A DNA stretch of 25,210 bases from Hypsibius dujardini (Eukaryota > Tardigrada > Eutardigrada > Parachela > Hypsibiidae): assembly GCA_001579985.1 (NCBI GenBank), contig LRSR01010247.1, forward strand, positions 1 through 25,210, written 5' to 3'. Shown in pieces: positions 8,901 through 19,600 of this stretch. A model generated the notes under the pieces. It was not told the origin of the DNA, made no database searches, and was given only the letters and a program-made list of their open reading frames with translations. A program made the position numbers and the translations under genes. Positions within the stretch are counted from its first letter, which is position 1; each line of letters starts with the position of its first letter.

Positions 8901-11900
8901 CGCCTTCCCGCACGGGAGTTACTCTCACGGACTACAGCTTCGATGAGGTCTGCGAATGGCTGGCGGACCGATGGCGTGGCATGGAGCAATATCATGCCAC
9001 TTTTACGCGCCAGATTTTTCATTCCGTTCGTCACCTGCAAGAGACGATCATCCAGCAAGTGGATAGCTGCCGGAAGTCGTATTTCCACTTGGCCATTTCA
9101 CATGCCTTACATTTCTCCGAGCCTTTGTACAAATGGCAGCTGCGGTTCAACGCGATAGAGCAAGTCAAGCGAACTCAAGTGCAATTCAAGGAGCTGTTAC
9201 ACGCGGAGACGGTGGATTTCCATAAGACGCTCACGGAAGACATTAATGTGTGTAGACAAAAAGATACGGCGCTTCATGATGAAATTATGCGAAGCGGATG
9301 GCTGGAAGATTTGTTATCTGTCATGTTCAATAGTTTTGTTGGCCTAATTCAGGTATTTTATTCTCCTGCAGTTGGCGAAAAATGGGGTATGGCATGCAGA
9401 CAGACAGGCAGACAGACAGACAGACAGACAGACAGAGCAGACAGACAGACAGACAGACAGGCAGGCAGACAAACAGAGAGAGAGAGAGAGAGACGAACAT
9501 TAACAGTACGAAAATCGATTCGTACAAGAAGATTTTGTCATAAACCAAAAATTACAGATGAGGGATTGGAAGAGGAAATACAATGTAAAATATGAAGTAA
9601 CTTTTGGATTTATAAATAATAAAATATATCTTTTTTAGTTGGAACTGGATATCTATGTCGACTCGCTGAATCTTTTGCGTGATTTCGTATCCACCACCGA
9701 ATACCATCTTATCGGTTGTCAGTTATCCAATTTCATTTCCATCCCCTACATCGAACTGACTGCAGTAGTGGATCACACCGCTAAAAAATGGGTTATTCCA
9801 AGTATCACACCGCCTGGATCTGAAGCAAAAAAGTTACGGCCACTCGAAGTAGAAAAAGAGAAGGCCTCGACGGTTCCAGCACCTGTGGTTCTGCGAAGCC
9901 TCACACTCGATCCGGTGGTACCGGATTTCATATCGCGGAAGAATTTCGCCGCTGAAGCGGTCGCCCAGCTCGACCAGGCCAGCAACGGAGTCAAGCGAAC
10001 GGGAACCACCACCAACAAGTCGGATCGGCGATCGCAAATCAATGTGGAGCTCACAACAGTTACTCGAAAACACAGCAAAATTCAAGCAGGTACCTTCTTA
10101 CGAACTACCAAGATGAGCCTCGATGGGCGGTCAATTCAGGGTGGACCGTCGGTTAAGGCGGTAGGATGGTAGACAGTCAGTTCAGCGTGAACCATCGGTT
10201 AGGGTGGTAGGACGGTCGGTTAGAACGATAGGCGGTCAGTTCAGGGTGAACCGTCGGTTAGGATGGTAGACGGTCAGATTCAGGGTGAACCGTCGGTTAG
10301 GGCGGTAGGATGGTAGACGGTCAGTTCAGGGTGAACCGTCGGTTAGGGCGGTAGGATGGTCGACGGTCAGTTAATGTGTTGCGCATGCAGTCCTCAAGGT
10401 TAACGGCCAGTCCAGCATGATGATGGCGGACTTTAAATTTCTGTCAGAGTGTGGGCGGTCCGTGTAGTACTGGATGGTCCGACATACTGGTCAGAGCTAC
10501 AATATCTGGGTGACAATCAGTCCGGTTACTGGACGCCCAGTCAGGGTAGTGAACAATGGGTCCCGTGGTAGATGATCAGTCCATGTGGCTCATACGATTG
10601 TCAGCTCGTGCGAAAATTGACTTGTATCCGATATATGATCCGATACAAAAAACGGATATCCGATGCATGATCCGATACAAAAAACGGATATCCGATATAT
10701 GATCCGATACAACTTGATTGAGGCATTTTCGCACGAGCAGGTGTTTCAAATGCCTACATGAAATGTACGAAAGAATTACGAAAAAAAAACGAAAAAAAAA
10801 CGGGCATAAGCCTCATTTTCCTTCGCGAAAAGGTTAATACTTAACATCCAAAATAAAAATAACCTTAACTGATTAATTCGTTTTCGCGCGTTTGGCGTTG
10901 TTCGCCGCAATGTGTCTGTTAGTACTGAAATTATACTGAAATTCTGATGGCTCTTTTACGGTTCTTAATTAAGCAGCTACAAATAGCGTGTCCTAACTCC
11001 TTTTCACGGTAGTGACCAGAACTAACTTACTAAACAAGTTAAATACATATAAACATATAAGCGTATAAACATATTTATTAACATAATAATAATAATATTA
11101 TTATTATAAACATATTTATTTAATATATCCTGAAATTTTAGTTTTTCTGTGTTTTCCACTAAAGATTTTCGTAAATTTCCCTTTTTGATTTTTTGATATT
11201 TTTTTCTCGTAGTTCTCACGTAAGCCTTTTCAGGCAATTTGTGAGGGTGTAGGACTGTTAGGCGTGTCTAAATGCTGCTGGATACGTCGGTCACGATTGG
11301 CGACGATTTAACCGAGGAGTGGATGGATGATCAATACGGCTGTTGACCGTTCACCCATTGTTCCCTCCCAACTGCACGAATCTGCGAATTTGACGGAAAG
11401 TTTACCACCTGGCTCTTAAACACACATACGGCCTTCCTCCATCCGAGCATACGGCCTTCCTTCAGCCGGACCGACCGATCCATTACCCTGACCGAAGGTC
11501 CACCACTTTAGACTGGAACGTCCACTACCCAGACCGACCGGCCAATGACCGATTCACAGTCAGCTTCTCGGACCGGAACGGTCCTGGCCGACCGACCCTC
11601 ACAGACATGCCTCGATTACGCGTGACTTTACGTTTTGTTTTAATTATACTGCAGGAGGAGCAGCCACTTCTCGTGAGGACATCGAAGAGCTGATGCTTAA
11701 GGACGTCATGGAGAAGGCCAAGGAAGCCGTCCTCCGGATCCAAGAAACCGAGCAAGAGGCCCGCAAAGTCAAATACAACACCAGTTTCCCGGTTGATCCG
11801 AGTCTGGCCAAGAAGCCTGCGCCCTCCAAGCCTGCGCTCCCTCCCGGGAAGACCAACGCCAACCAGATGCTCAGCGAGGCCATCCCACCGGCTGTGCTGT

Positions 11901-12767
11901 CCTCCCACGAACGGGCCATCAACGACGAGACCACTCATCTCTTCCTCCGGTTGGAGACCATCTGCAATTACGCGGTTATGCTGATCAACGACATCAGAAA
12001 GGTGGCCAAATCGCTCGATACGAAGATTGTCCAGTCGATCGATGAGAACTACCGCAGCGAAATCGGCAGTGCGGCGATGCTGATTGAGTACATCCACGCG
12101 CAGATTGAAAACGAGGAACCGATCAAACAGGCGATTGTCTATTATGAGAACCGATTTACCCTCTCGGTCGGACAGTTTGTGCGGACGAATCCACCGCCAC
12201 CGGACGGATCACTCTTGCTGCTCGGGGTAGATAAGCCCTCTCTGTACGTCCATCGAGTTTCATTTTTACTTTAGTTTACTTTAATTTAACTTTTCTTCAC
12301 TAAATACAAAATTATTTTGTCATATTTTTATTCGATTTCATTTCATTTCAGTGTATTTTATTTTATTTTATTTTATTTTATTTTATTTTATTTTATTTTA
12401 TTTTATTTTATTTTATTTTATTTTATTTTATTATTTTATTTTTATTCCATTTCAGTGTATTTTATTTTGTTTTATTTTATTCAGATACGAGGAACTGCGG
12501 CGGTGCTGCGCCGATGGGGACGAGATGGTGTATGAGGAGCTTCAGCGAGCCATCGTCGCAGCGGTGGAGAAGAGTTACGGGAGTGATTTGGTGGACCGCG
12601 GCTGGCAAATGTTAGACTCGGATGAGTTGGCGGCAGCCGCAGCGGCGATGTTCAAGCCGCGGTCGGATCACTTTCCGGACGGGGTAAACGTGAGTCATGT
12701 GCAGATGGATTGGAAGTCGGTGTTGAATGTCCTGGGTAATCCTCCACCACCTGAACTGAAGAAATGA
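4384..12767 (+). CDS. SPEF2: SPEF2-like sperm flagellar protein 2 (5' end not found)
   Basis: SPEF2 belongs to the ciliary/flagellar central apparatus and is needed for sperm tails. Ten exons were traced: 4384-5247, 5511-5831, 6105-6400, 6480-6969, 7256-7951, 8402-8761, 8822-9352, 9639-10089, 11655-12243 and 12485-12767 (1626 residues, phases consistent). The first exon has an acceptor (CAACTGTAG) preceded by an in-frame stop, so earlier exons must exist; no CH domain was seen. Exon 2 opens an adenylate-kinase-like domain with P-loop GAPFSGKTT and the NMP-site motif FDGFP. Exon 5 is Lys/Glu/Ala rich. Exon 7 and the start of exon 8 carry the family segment [15 protein letters not shown]. Exon 9 matches the segment of human SPEF2 that ends in a proline run (here NPPPPD). 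The protein stops soon after, short of the human EF-hand-like C-terminus. Exon 1 contains a translated minisatellite. The 6400 donor (GTTTGT) is the least certain junction. Confidence 0.83.
4823..5026 (+). repeat. Coding minisatellite, 21/24-bp units, inside the SPEF2-like gene
   Basis: About nine units of ACGGACGGCAACGGACGGGC, each 21 or 24 bp, translate as TDGNGRA or TDGNGRAV, with variants such as TDGNERG and TDGNGRT. All length changes are multiples of three and there is no stop in frame. The array lies between two segments that align with adjacent parts of vertebrate SPEF2 just before the kinase-like domain. Confidence 0.85.
5901..6036. repeat. (CAGA)n microsatellite in SPEF2-like intron 2
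   Basis: CAGG then CAGA tetranucleotides with CATA interruptions and a short CACA run. It lies wholly within the intron 5832-6104. The apparent Arg/Gln/Thr ORFs here are artefacts. Confidence 0.95.
6990..7156. repeat. (TCTG)n / (TGTC)n microsatellite in SPEF2-like intron 4
   Basis: TGTCTGTGTG alternations pass into TCTG and then a CCTG block. It lies inside the intron 6970-7255, in the complementary orientation to the CAGA array of intron 2. Confidence 0.95.
8046..8309. repeat. (TCTG)n / (CCTG)n / (TCTC)n microsatellite in SPEF2-like intron 5
   Basis: The longest tetranucleotide tract in this gene. CCTG-rich at the left, it becomes TCTG and TCTCTG at the right. It fills most of the intron 7952-8401. 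Confidence 0.95.
9395..9493. repeat. (CAGA)n followed by (GA)n in SPEF2-like intron 7
   Basis: CAGA tetranucleotides, a GGCA patch, then about ten GA dinucleotides. It lies inside the intron 9353-9638, in the same orientation as the intron 2 array. Confidence 0.95.
10128..10374. repeat. About 46-bp imperfect tandem repeat in SPEF2-like intron 8
   Basis: Around five imperfect units containing GGTCAGTTCAGGGTGAACCG, TCGGTTAGG and GGTAGGATGGTAGAC. The array starts about 40 bp after the exon 8 donor at 10089 and occupies the 5' part of the 1565-bp intron 10090-11654, the largest intron in the window. Confidence 0.85.
10604..10738. mobile_element. Small inverted-repeat element with internal 32-bp tandem repeats
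   Basis: Perfect 14-bp inverted ends: GCTCGTGCGAAAAT at 10604-10617 and ATTTTCGCACGAGC at 10725-10738. Between them are 2.7 tandem copies of a 32-bp unit starting ATCCGATATATGATCCGATA (10626-10657, 10658-10689, 10690-10712). Unit junctions create the palindrome CGGATATCCG. It has no coding capacity and lies within the long SPEF2-like intron. A MITE-like origin is inferred; no target-site duplication was found. Confidence 0.6.
10739..11654. other. Remainder of SPEF2-like intron 8, no gene recognised
   Basis: AT-rich sequence with short A runs, an ATAATAATAATATTATTATTAT palindromic AT patch near 11084-11106, and a GC-richer 3' part with short CGGACCGACCG-type imperfect repeats near 11440-11600. 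Short ORFs are present but none is recognisable. The intron ends with TATACTGCAG at 11654. Confidence 0.55.
12355..12446. repeat. (TTTTA)n pentanucleotide repeat in SPEF2-like intron 9
   Basis: About seventeen TTTTA units, slightly interrupted at the end, within the intron 12244-12484. Since 5 is not a multiple of 3, the hydrophobic ORF across it is an artefact; splicing at 12484 restores the conserved frame. Confidence 0.95.
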
Positions 12768-12915
12768 GAGATCTTAAAAAAAAGGTTTATTTTTAATAAT
12801 GCTCCTCGCTTGTTTTCGTAAAGATTTTTACTGTATGCGTCGACCGTAAACTCCGTCTTTTTGTGGTTCATCTAACCTTCCTCTGGCACATGACATGTTC
12901 TTCAATCATATTATA

Positions 12916-12921
12916 AATAAA
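12916..12921 (+). terminator. Poly(A) signal AATAAA for the SPEF2-like gene
   Basis: AATAAA lies about 150 nt downstream of the TGA at 12765-12767 and before the convergent SLC35B1 gene. The use of this site is inferred. Confidence 0.5.
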
Positions 12922-13146
12922 TGAGACGTAAGATTCAAGAATCAGTCATTTGCGATTTTTCGGACCCAAAAAGTAAAACATATTCTGAGAGGTATTAAAA
13001 AAATAATGGAAATTGCCCAAAGGGAATTTCTTCGTCTTCGACTGATTTCCCAAACTGGCATCTCAAAAGGTTCTGGAATCGGAACTAATTATTACCAAAG
13101 CCGAAGCAGGCGAATGCGAATAAGAAATAATTACAGTAAAATCTGA

Positions 13147-13152
13147 TTTATT
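13147..13152 (-). terminator. Poly(A) signal AATAAA for SLC35B1
   Basis: The plus strand reads TTTATT, giving AATAAA on the minus strand, about 262 nt past the SLC35B1 stop. With the plus-strand signal at 12916 this would keep the two convergent transcripts about 200 bp apart. A 10-bp G run sits nearby at about 13185-13194. Confidence 0.5.
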
Positions 13153-13413
13153 TTGCTGCAAATATAAAATTTGGATGTAGATGGGGGGGGGGGGAAAAAC
13201 GGTTGCATGCCAGGAACAAGCTTGGAAAGAGAGATTGGAGACATCGCGGTCAGTGGGCGTGTCTGAAAACCGGTACGAGTAAGGAGGAGTATAAAAAACG
13301 TGTTGCTAAAAACGGAATGGCAGGCAAAAGATGCGTGGAATTTCACGCGCTGCATTGATGTATTAAGAGTGAGAAAGAGAAAAGCGCTTGAGATGAAAAG
13401 GAGGGAAACTCGG

Positions 13414-15787
13414 CTACTTGAAGACCGTGTCCAGAGTTAAACCCAAAAAGACTAGAACGGTGGCGAACCACCCAATCGACGACATGGGATTGCTGAAAAA
13501 GAACACTGAAACCAGGATCTGGAAGAACTTCCGCGTGGTGGTGATGATGGAGCAGGGGAGAGGCCCGAAATCCGCCACAGTCAAGAAAATGAAATACTGC
13601 AAGGAAATGCCTTACATTTAGACACGCAGACTTACATTCAACGACAAGATTGAGTACACTGGAGGGTCCGGGAAATGGGCAAAAGGGCGGGGCAGGGGGT
13701 GATTTTCAAACAATCGAACAATCAACCAACTGTCCACCCCCTGCTCCGCCCCTTTTGCCCATACCCGAACCCTCCAGTGTACTCGACCACCTGACCACCC
13801 CTTACTCCGCCCCTTTTGCCCATACCCGAACCCTCCAGTGTACTCAACCACCTGACCACCCCTTGCTCCGCCCCTTTTGCCCATACCCGGACCCTCCAGT
13901 GTACTCAACCACCTGACCACCCCCTCCCTCGCCCTTTTGCTCATACCCGGACCCTTCAGTGTACTCAATCTTGTCGTTGATTGTATGTGTTCAGAGAACA
14001 AGGATACTCATAGCGCATTCGAGGTCCTACCTGTCCGACAGCGCTGCACAACGCAAACGTGAGCAGATGTTCGATGACGTAAGGGTAGGTGCGAATAAAT
14101 GCCATCACTTCAAAGATCTCACCGGTCACAGAGATCACTGCATTCCAAAGAAGAAAGTTATCACATTCCACTATTCACGAAAAAAAAACAGGATTTTCGC
14201 AAGTTTTTACCAGCTAGCAGAACCAACGAGGAGAAGATATTCATCCACATCATCATGGCGTTGGGTCGTGTTCGGTGGGAATGGCGCATACGTTCCTGGA
14301 TGGTCCCGGTCACCCCATCCATGGCGAGCGAGATGAGCTAGCAAGCACAAAATCTAGTTACTAAAAGGTTTGCACAAAAAGGGGGACGTAACTCACCAAC
14401 AAGCCTTCTCCAAATCCGATCTCCTTCTTCTCATCCTTGGTGTGGGCTTTACCGTTTTCGTAGAAAAACACGGCCACGCCCAAAACGATCATCAGGGTAA
14501 ACAAATACTTCCGGACAGAGTAGCGCCGATGCGCAAACAGTACTCCGAAGATCATCACCTACAACACCACAACACAGGAAATTAGCATAATGAAATCTCC
14601 ACCAGCGAGCCTTGGTACTCGTAATCAGACAGACCTGTCAAACAGAGACAGACACTCAGCGCTCAGGCGCTCAGACATTCAGGTACAGAGACACTCAGAC
14701 ACAGAGACACTCAGGCACACAGACACTCAGGCACACAGACACTCAGGCACGCAGACACACAGGCGCTCAGACACACAGACACTCAGGCACACAAACACTC
14801 AGACACTCAGGCACACAGACACGCAGGCGCTCAGACACACAGACACTCAGAAACACAGACACTCAGGCAAAATAAAGGTGTTTTAATTAGAACATTAACA
14901 GGCACAAACGTCACCGTGGTAATTCTTGCTCACCGGTATGGGCTTGCAAGACTTGCCCAGCACTTGCGTTGGATAACTGACATACTGAAGGGCCTGATTT
15001 GACGACATCATGGCGCCCAGGTAGGAGAGGGAACAGAGGCCGTACATCGATCGCGGGGTAGTGTCAAGTGGTTCGCGGGTGAAGTGAATCACTGCACAAA
15101 ATAGAGAGAAAATACCAGCTGACATTAACCACGAAAAGGCCAGTCGGCATTAACCGCGAAAAGCTAGCCGACATTAACGAAAAGGCCAGCTGACATTAAC
15201 AAGGAAAAGGCCAACCACGTCAGTGCTCTGCGTGAGATGAAAGAGGGAGCAGACGAACCTAGCTTAGCGAAAATTGCATTAATGACGCACTGGATGAAGA
15301 CCATGCTGGCCGTGTAGGTAAAGCGATCTGATTTTCCATAAATGCCACGCGTTCTGCAAAAAGATACACACAATGAAAATAATAAATTTGTCTCCTGACT
15401 GATTTTTCCTGGCCTCCTGTATGAGGAACTAAGGGAGGAAGGGAGGAGCGGCAAAAAAGTCGGCCCGATACGGCAAAGGGTCTGCTAAATCGGACACCAG
15501 GTAAAAATCGATCAGTTCCAGGAAACTCACATTCGCTCTTGAAAAATTCCGAAAACCATAAAGGAAATGAAGGTTCCCACTGCACAGAACAACAGCTTCG
15601 GTGTACTTCCAACGGGATGATTTCGTTCCGTCTTGGCTTTCGGCACCGCAGCGGCAGATTCACCAGCAGCGCTCTTCGTGTGAAATGCGGCATCGGAAGC
15701 GTGGCTTTTGAGCGCTCCCCTCACCACGTCGCTTTTGCCTGTTTCCTGTGTACCGTCCCCGATGCCTCCATTTTCCAGCCGAGCCAT
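13414..15787 (-). CDS. SLC35B1: SLC35B1 orthologue, ER nucleotide (ATP/ADP) transporter
   Basis: SLC35B1 (AXER) is a ten-helix ER-membrane carrier of the nucleotide-sugar transporter family that exchanges ATP and ADP. Seven minus-strand exons: 15531-15787, 15259-15353, 14934-15091, 14397-14558, 14211-14337, 14031-14137 and 13414-13596. Their phases close exactly, giving 362 residues. Family blocks appear in order: [88 protein letters not shown] and [12 protein letters not shown] (human-type, with A in place of G-T). Against the 322-residue human protein the N-terminus is about 40 residues longer, hydrophilic and Ala/Lys rich. The protein ends LDTVFK and lacks the KKxx ER-retrieval tail of vertebrates. 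Start chosen at the first ATG (15787). Neighbours are convergent SPEF2-like and divergent ARMC8. Intron 13597-14030 carries a palindromic element. Confidence 0.93.
13638..13980. mobile_element. Palindromic MITE-like element, copy 2, with amplified right arm
   Basis: Ends are TCAACGACAAGATTGAGTAC (left) and its complement GTACTCAATCTTGTCGTTGA (right). The left arm is single (about 13638-13710). The right arm is tandemly repeated about four times with a unit of about 61 bp containing CTCCGCCCCTTTTGCCCATA and CCAGTGTACTC. The element is nested in SLC35B1 intron 13597-14030. Confidence 0.85.
14647..14869. repeat. 16-bp minisatellite in an SLC35B1 intron
   Basis: About fourteen units of ACTCAGGCACACAGAC with GCTCAG and ACGCAG variants, inside the intron 14559-14933. 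Two plus-strand ORFs rich in His/Thr/Arg run through it and are repeat artefacts antisense to the gene. Confidence 0.9.
15117..15213. repeat. Imperfect 25-30-bp tandem repeat in an SLC35B1 intron
   Basis: Four imperfect copies built on GACATTAACCACGAAAAGGC CAG, with indels between copies, within intron 15092-15258. Confidence 0.75.
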
Positions 15788-16612
15788 ACTTGTTCGCTCG
15801 CCTAGCCTGAGCGAATCAACCAAAACTGAACAGTAAATCAATCAATCAATCAATCGATCAATCCAATCGAGCCAATCAAGCGATCGACCTAACTCAATAC
15901 ACTGACTGCAAAATGACGGAAAATCAAATCACTTTATCAAATTTACCCGTGAAATCTGCGAATTCAGTGAAACAAGAGTGGAAGGCCGAAAAAAACTCGT
16001 GCAAGATGGTTAGATGAATTATTTCGTTCAGAAACGATGACAAAACTAGAGACAACTTTCGCTAAATCAATCAATCGACGGACTGATTCAAGATAACTTG
16101 CCGCGGAAAGAAAATACCATCAATTTTACCTTGGCAAAATATCGAGACACCAAAGGTCTGCGGTCCAGTAAAATTCCGTAAAAAAATGCAGGAAAAATTC
16201 ACAAGAACGGTGTGAAAACGTACTTCGCTGAGGATGTGAATTAGAGTGCCAGGTATTTCTGGAATCCTTGAAAAAATCCCCAAAGTGGACTTCAAGAATG
16301 ACGTGGCGCACCGCACCACCAGTGTGCGCCGGTGTGCGCCAGTGTGGCACCGCACCGCCAGTGTGCGCGGTGTCCACAGCATGTGCGCAGCACGGGCGTT
16401 GCATGCTGCACAGCTGCACACAATGCCTTGTTGTGGTTTTTCAATTTCATGCTTCAGTGTCGGTCGCAGGTGGGAACGCGGATGATCTTTTCTTGCTTTA
16501 ATTTTATCAACTTTCTCCCACTCTCCGCCCTCGGGTGCAAATTAATTCCAACTCTTTATTTTCACATCGGGCTTTGATTCGGGGCGGGAAATACACGTGG
16601 GAAGGAGATACG
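15788..16612. promoter_or_regulatory. Shared upstream region of SLC35B1 (-) and ARMC8 (+)
   Basis: 825 bp separate the two divergent start codons, so both promoters should lie here. It contains an ATCA run (15838-15858) and imperfect CACCGCACC / CAGTGTGCGC repeats at about 16306-16368. I found no clear TATA box at a sensible distance from either ATG. ORFs on both strands show no family resemblance. The promoter role is inferred from layout only. Confidence 0.45.
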
Positions 16613-19600
16613 ATGGACGCCATGGCGGAGGAACTCAAATTAACTGCTGGATATTACATCAACGTGAGTGAAAAAACTCCGCAAAAAAAATACTTCTTTG
16701 AAATATGCTAACATTAAAACGACGTTCGCCAATTTCTCATGCACCTAGTTGAGTGACGAGTCACTCTGCGGCCCTTTGATGGCACGACTGCAGTCGGATC
16801 GGGAAGATCTTTTTATGGAAGGCATCCGGTGAGATTAAGATACTCTTCGTTTGTGTTTTGCCAAAAAAAAATTCGTGTTTTTTTCCCACACAGGATTCTC
16901 AGGCTTTGCTTGACTTGTAGCCCACAACAGAAGATGCGCGCGTTTGAATTACGGATCCCGGAGATGTAGGTTGCCAATGATAGTCCCGTTGCTTACTCGG
17001 TCGATCGGTTGATTGATTGAGTTTAGGGTGCAGTTGATTGATTGATTTTAGGGTGCAGTTGATTGATTGAGTTTAGGGTGCAGTTGATTGATTGAATAAA
17101 TCAACTGGATTATTACTCTGAGACTTGTATTTTTCTCCTAATTGACTGTATCTTTTCTACAACTGCAAACCTCGGATTATGGCGATTAAATTTATACTGT
17201 ATAAACACACTGAATAGCCGGAGCCGGAAATGTTTGAACGTGTTGCAGACTGGCAGAGCGTTTGTCATCTCCCAACATCAGCAGTGCTGCAGTGGTTGAG
17301 ATCTTGCACACCTACTCCGGTCTCGGCGCCAACTTCTCCTACGGCACCAGCCATCTACTCTTTGTGCGGTTGCCGGCCATTCTGCTGGACCTTTTGAGCG
17401 TGGAAGAGGTCAGCGTCACGGATGCCGCTCTGGGGTGTCTTCGGCTCTTCATCCGCACTCCACATCGGCTGGCCCAAGTGACCGATCTGTTCAAGGAGCG
17501 CCCGGATCGTCTGCTTCGGTTGATCGATCTGATGGACGCCTCGCCGATGGCCTGCGAAGTGGCCTGCGAAATTTTATTCTTCTTAACGGATCAGTTGGAA
17601 GCGCTGTCGGAGTCCTCGCTGCCGTCACTGATCCTGCCGGCTGTCCTCGCTGCATTGGATAATCCCCGCCCAGTTGTAAGAGAAGTCATTCTCGAAAATC
17701 AGTAATGGAAAATGTAAACCAACCAACGGTTCGTTACAGGCAAAGCGAACCTCTCTGAATTTCTTGGCGTCTTGTTGCGGGAGCGAGAAAGTTCTAGCGC
17801 TGTTGATCGCATCGTGCGCATCCTGCAAGGACTTGATGGCCAAGCGCCTGCTGGATCTTTTGGATCCTGCGGAAGATGCCGCCGTTCGGATACTCGCACT
17901 GAACATCCTGGTTGCGCTGCACAAACGAGGTTTTCATCTTTTCGACGATCGGTTCCTGTCCCACACGGTATGAGCGTTCAGCTATCTTGCTTGTTGTCGT
18001 GATTCACTTGCCCCGACTGTCTTTTCCCTGTTCTGCTGGATTCTGTTGGATTCTGCTGGATTCTGCTGGATTCTGCTGGATTTTGTTGGATTCTGTTGGA
18101 TTCTGCTGGATTCTGCTGGTTTAACAGTATTTCTTCCTTTGTACTTGAAGATTCTTCCCATGCTGGCGCGACTATGTCGGAAGGAGCAAGGAATCGATGT
18201 CCGGGTCGGAGCCGCCGAGATTTTGACCGTCCTGATTGATGATCGGGAGGATCTCCAGGAGATCGCCAGCTATTGCGACCAGTTATTAGTGAGCTTGTCG
18301 GCCTATTTGCGGCTGCCATCGCTAGAGAGTATCCAACTGCTACGGAAAGGACCCAAGGGGCAGTGTTCGGTTAGTCATTCCTGGTGCTGGAGTGTACTTT
18401 ATCGGGTTATATCAGTGAAATTGTGTCAGGTTGTGATGTCTCTACCGCCTTGCCGGGTGCGTTTACCGTCACCTCCCGTTAAGAATGAAGAGGAAGAGAA
18501 GCCTTACTGGCACATTTTCAAGCCTCAGTCGCCTCACAAACGTCGAAAGGAGGAACCGGCGTTGATTGCACCTGTAAGGCACACGATTATTACATGAAAC
18601 CTCTTATATATGAAACAATCGCTCCGTTCTTTCCCTATTTTGCATAAATCCTCTTGCTTAGGCGTCTGCGGTCGTTCAGTGCGGACAGGAGTTGAAAAGG
18701 TCGGCTTTCCTATTGTTTTCCGCTTTGGCGTCCACCAACGAAGCTATTCGGAAACGGGTACGTACCCTACAAACATGGCCACAATTTTGAGTGGCAGACT
18801 TTAAGCCAAAAATGGTGGTCCGACTTCGAGGCGAATTAAGTCACCGCGCGCATTCGTACTCTTGACCACAGCTGACCATGCAGCCTTTACTCGATTGGTT
18901 GATTGAATTTGTTTATTTTGGCGGAATTTAGAGCAACTTGCTCAATCTAATGTCTCCGCTGGACCGGGTGTTAAATAAAAAATTCAGGAGAAAGCAGTGG
19001 AAAGTTCTAGCCAAGAGTGGCTCAGACGCAGACCACCCTAATGGCTCTAACTCTGCCACCGAAAATTGTGGCCATGTGTGTATCACTAACTCTGCCACCC
19101 AAAATTGTGCCCATGTGTGTATCACTGCCTGTCCAATGCGTCCATCGCTGTGTGCCTTTTTTTCTGCTAGTTCCTCAGTTTAACGAGCTAACTTTTTAGA
19201 TGTACTTCGTTTTTCCTCTAATAGTTTTCCTTTTTTATAGGTGGGATTAATCAGCGGCGTTGTTGAGGCTGCCGTCACTTGCAGCACCGCCGTAGATTCC
19301 AGACTGGCGTACGCAGCCCTTCGTCTACTTCATAGCCTCTCTCGATCGATTCAGCATCTGCGAACGGTATTCAAGGAACACAACGTCTGGAAGACTGCCT
19401 TCACCCTGCTCAGTCTAAGTGAGTTTGGTGATCCGAAATTGGCAGTGATTTCGTCCGCCATTCTGTCCAATCTCAGTATTGAGCTGTCTTCCTGCCACAC
19501 GGTGAGAATTAATAACTACCAGTTAACGAGAACAATAGAAAGAGGATCTTAAACTGAATGGGTCGTTGTTTTTCCCTAGGACTTGGTTCAGATAAGCCTG

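Noticed and set aside
5817-9548. Cys-Leu-Ser and Gln-Thr-Asp repeat ORFs on both strands within the SPEF2-like gene
   Set aside because: They coincide with intronic TCTG/CAGA microsatellites bounded by clear splice sites.
12317-12484. Phe/Ile/Leu-rich hydrophobic N-terminus fused to the last SPEF2-like exon
   Set aside because: It is the TTTTA repeat read through; the acceptor at 12484 and phase with exon 9 explain the real coding start.
13618-14001. ORFs with repeated [13 protein letters not shown]-like strings
   Set aside because: Produced by the amplified arm of the palindromic element; no coding role.
14590-14886. His/Thr/Arg repeat ORFs on the plus strand
   Set aside because: They are antisense to an SLC35B1 intron and consist only of the 16-bp minisatellite.
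16071-16577. Several overlapping ORFs between SLC35B1 and ARMC8
   Set aside because: All frames on both strands are open over a short CACCGCACC/CAGTGTGCGC repeat, with no family resemblance, signal peptide or splice support.
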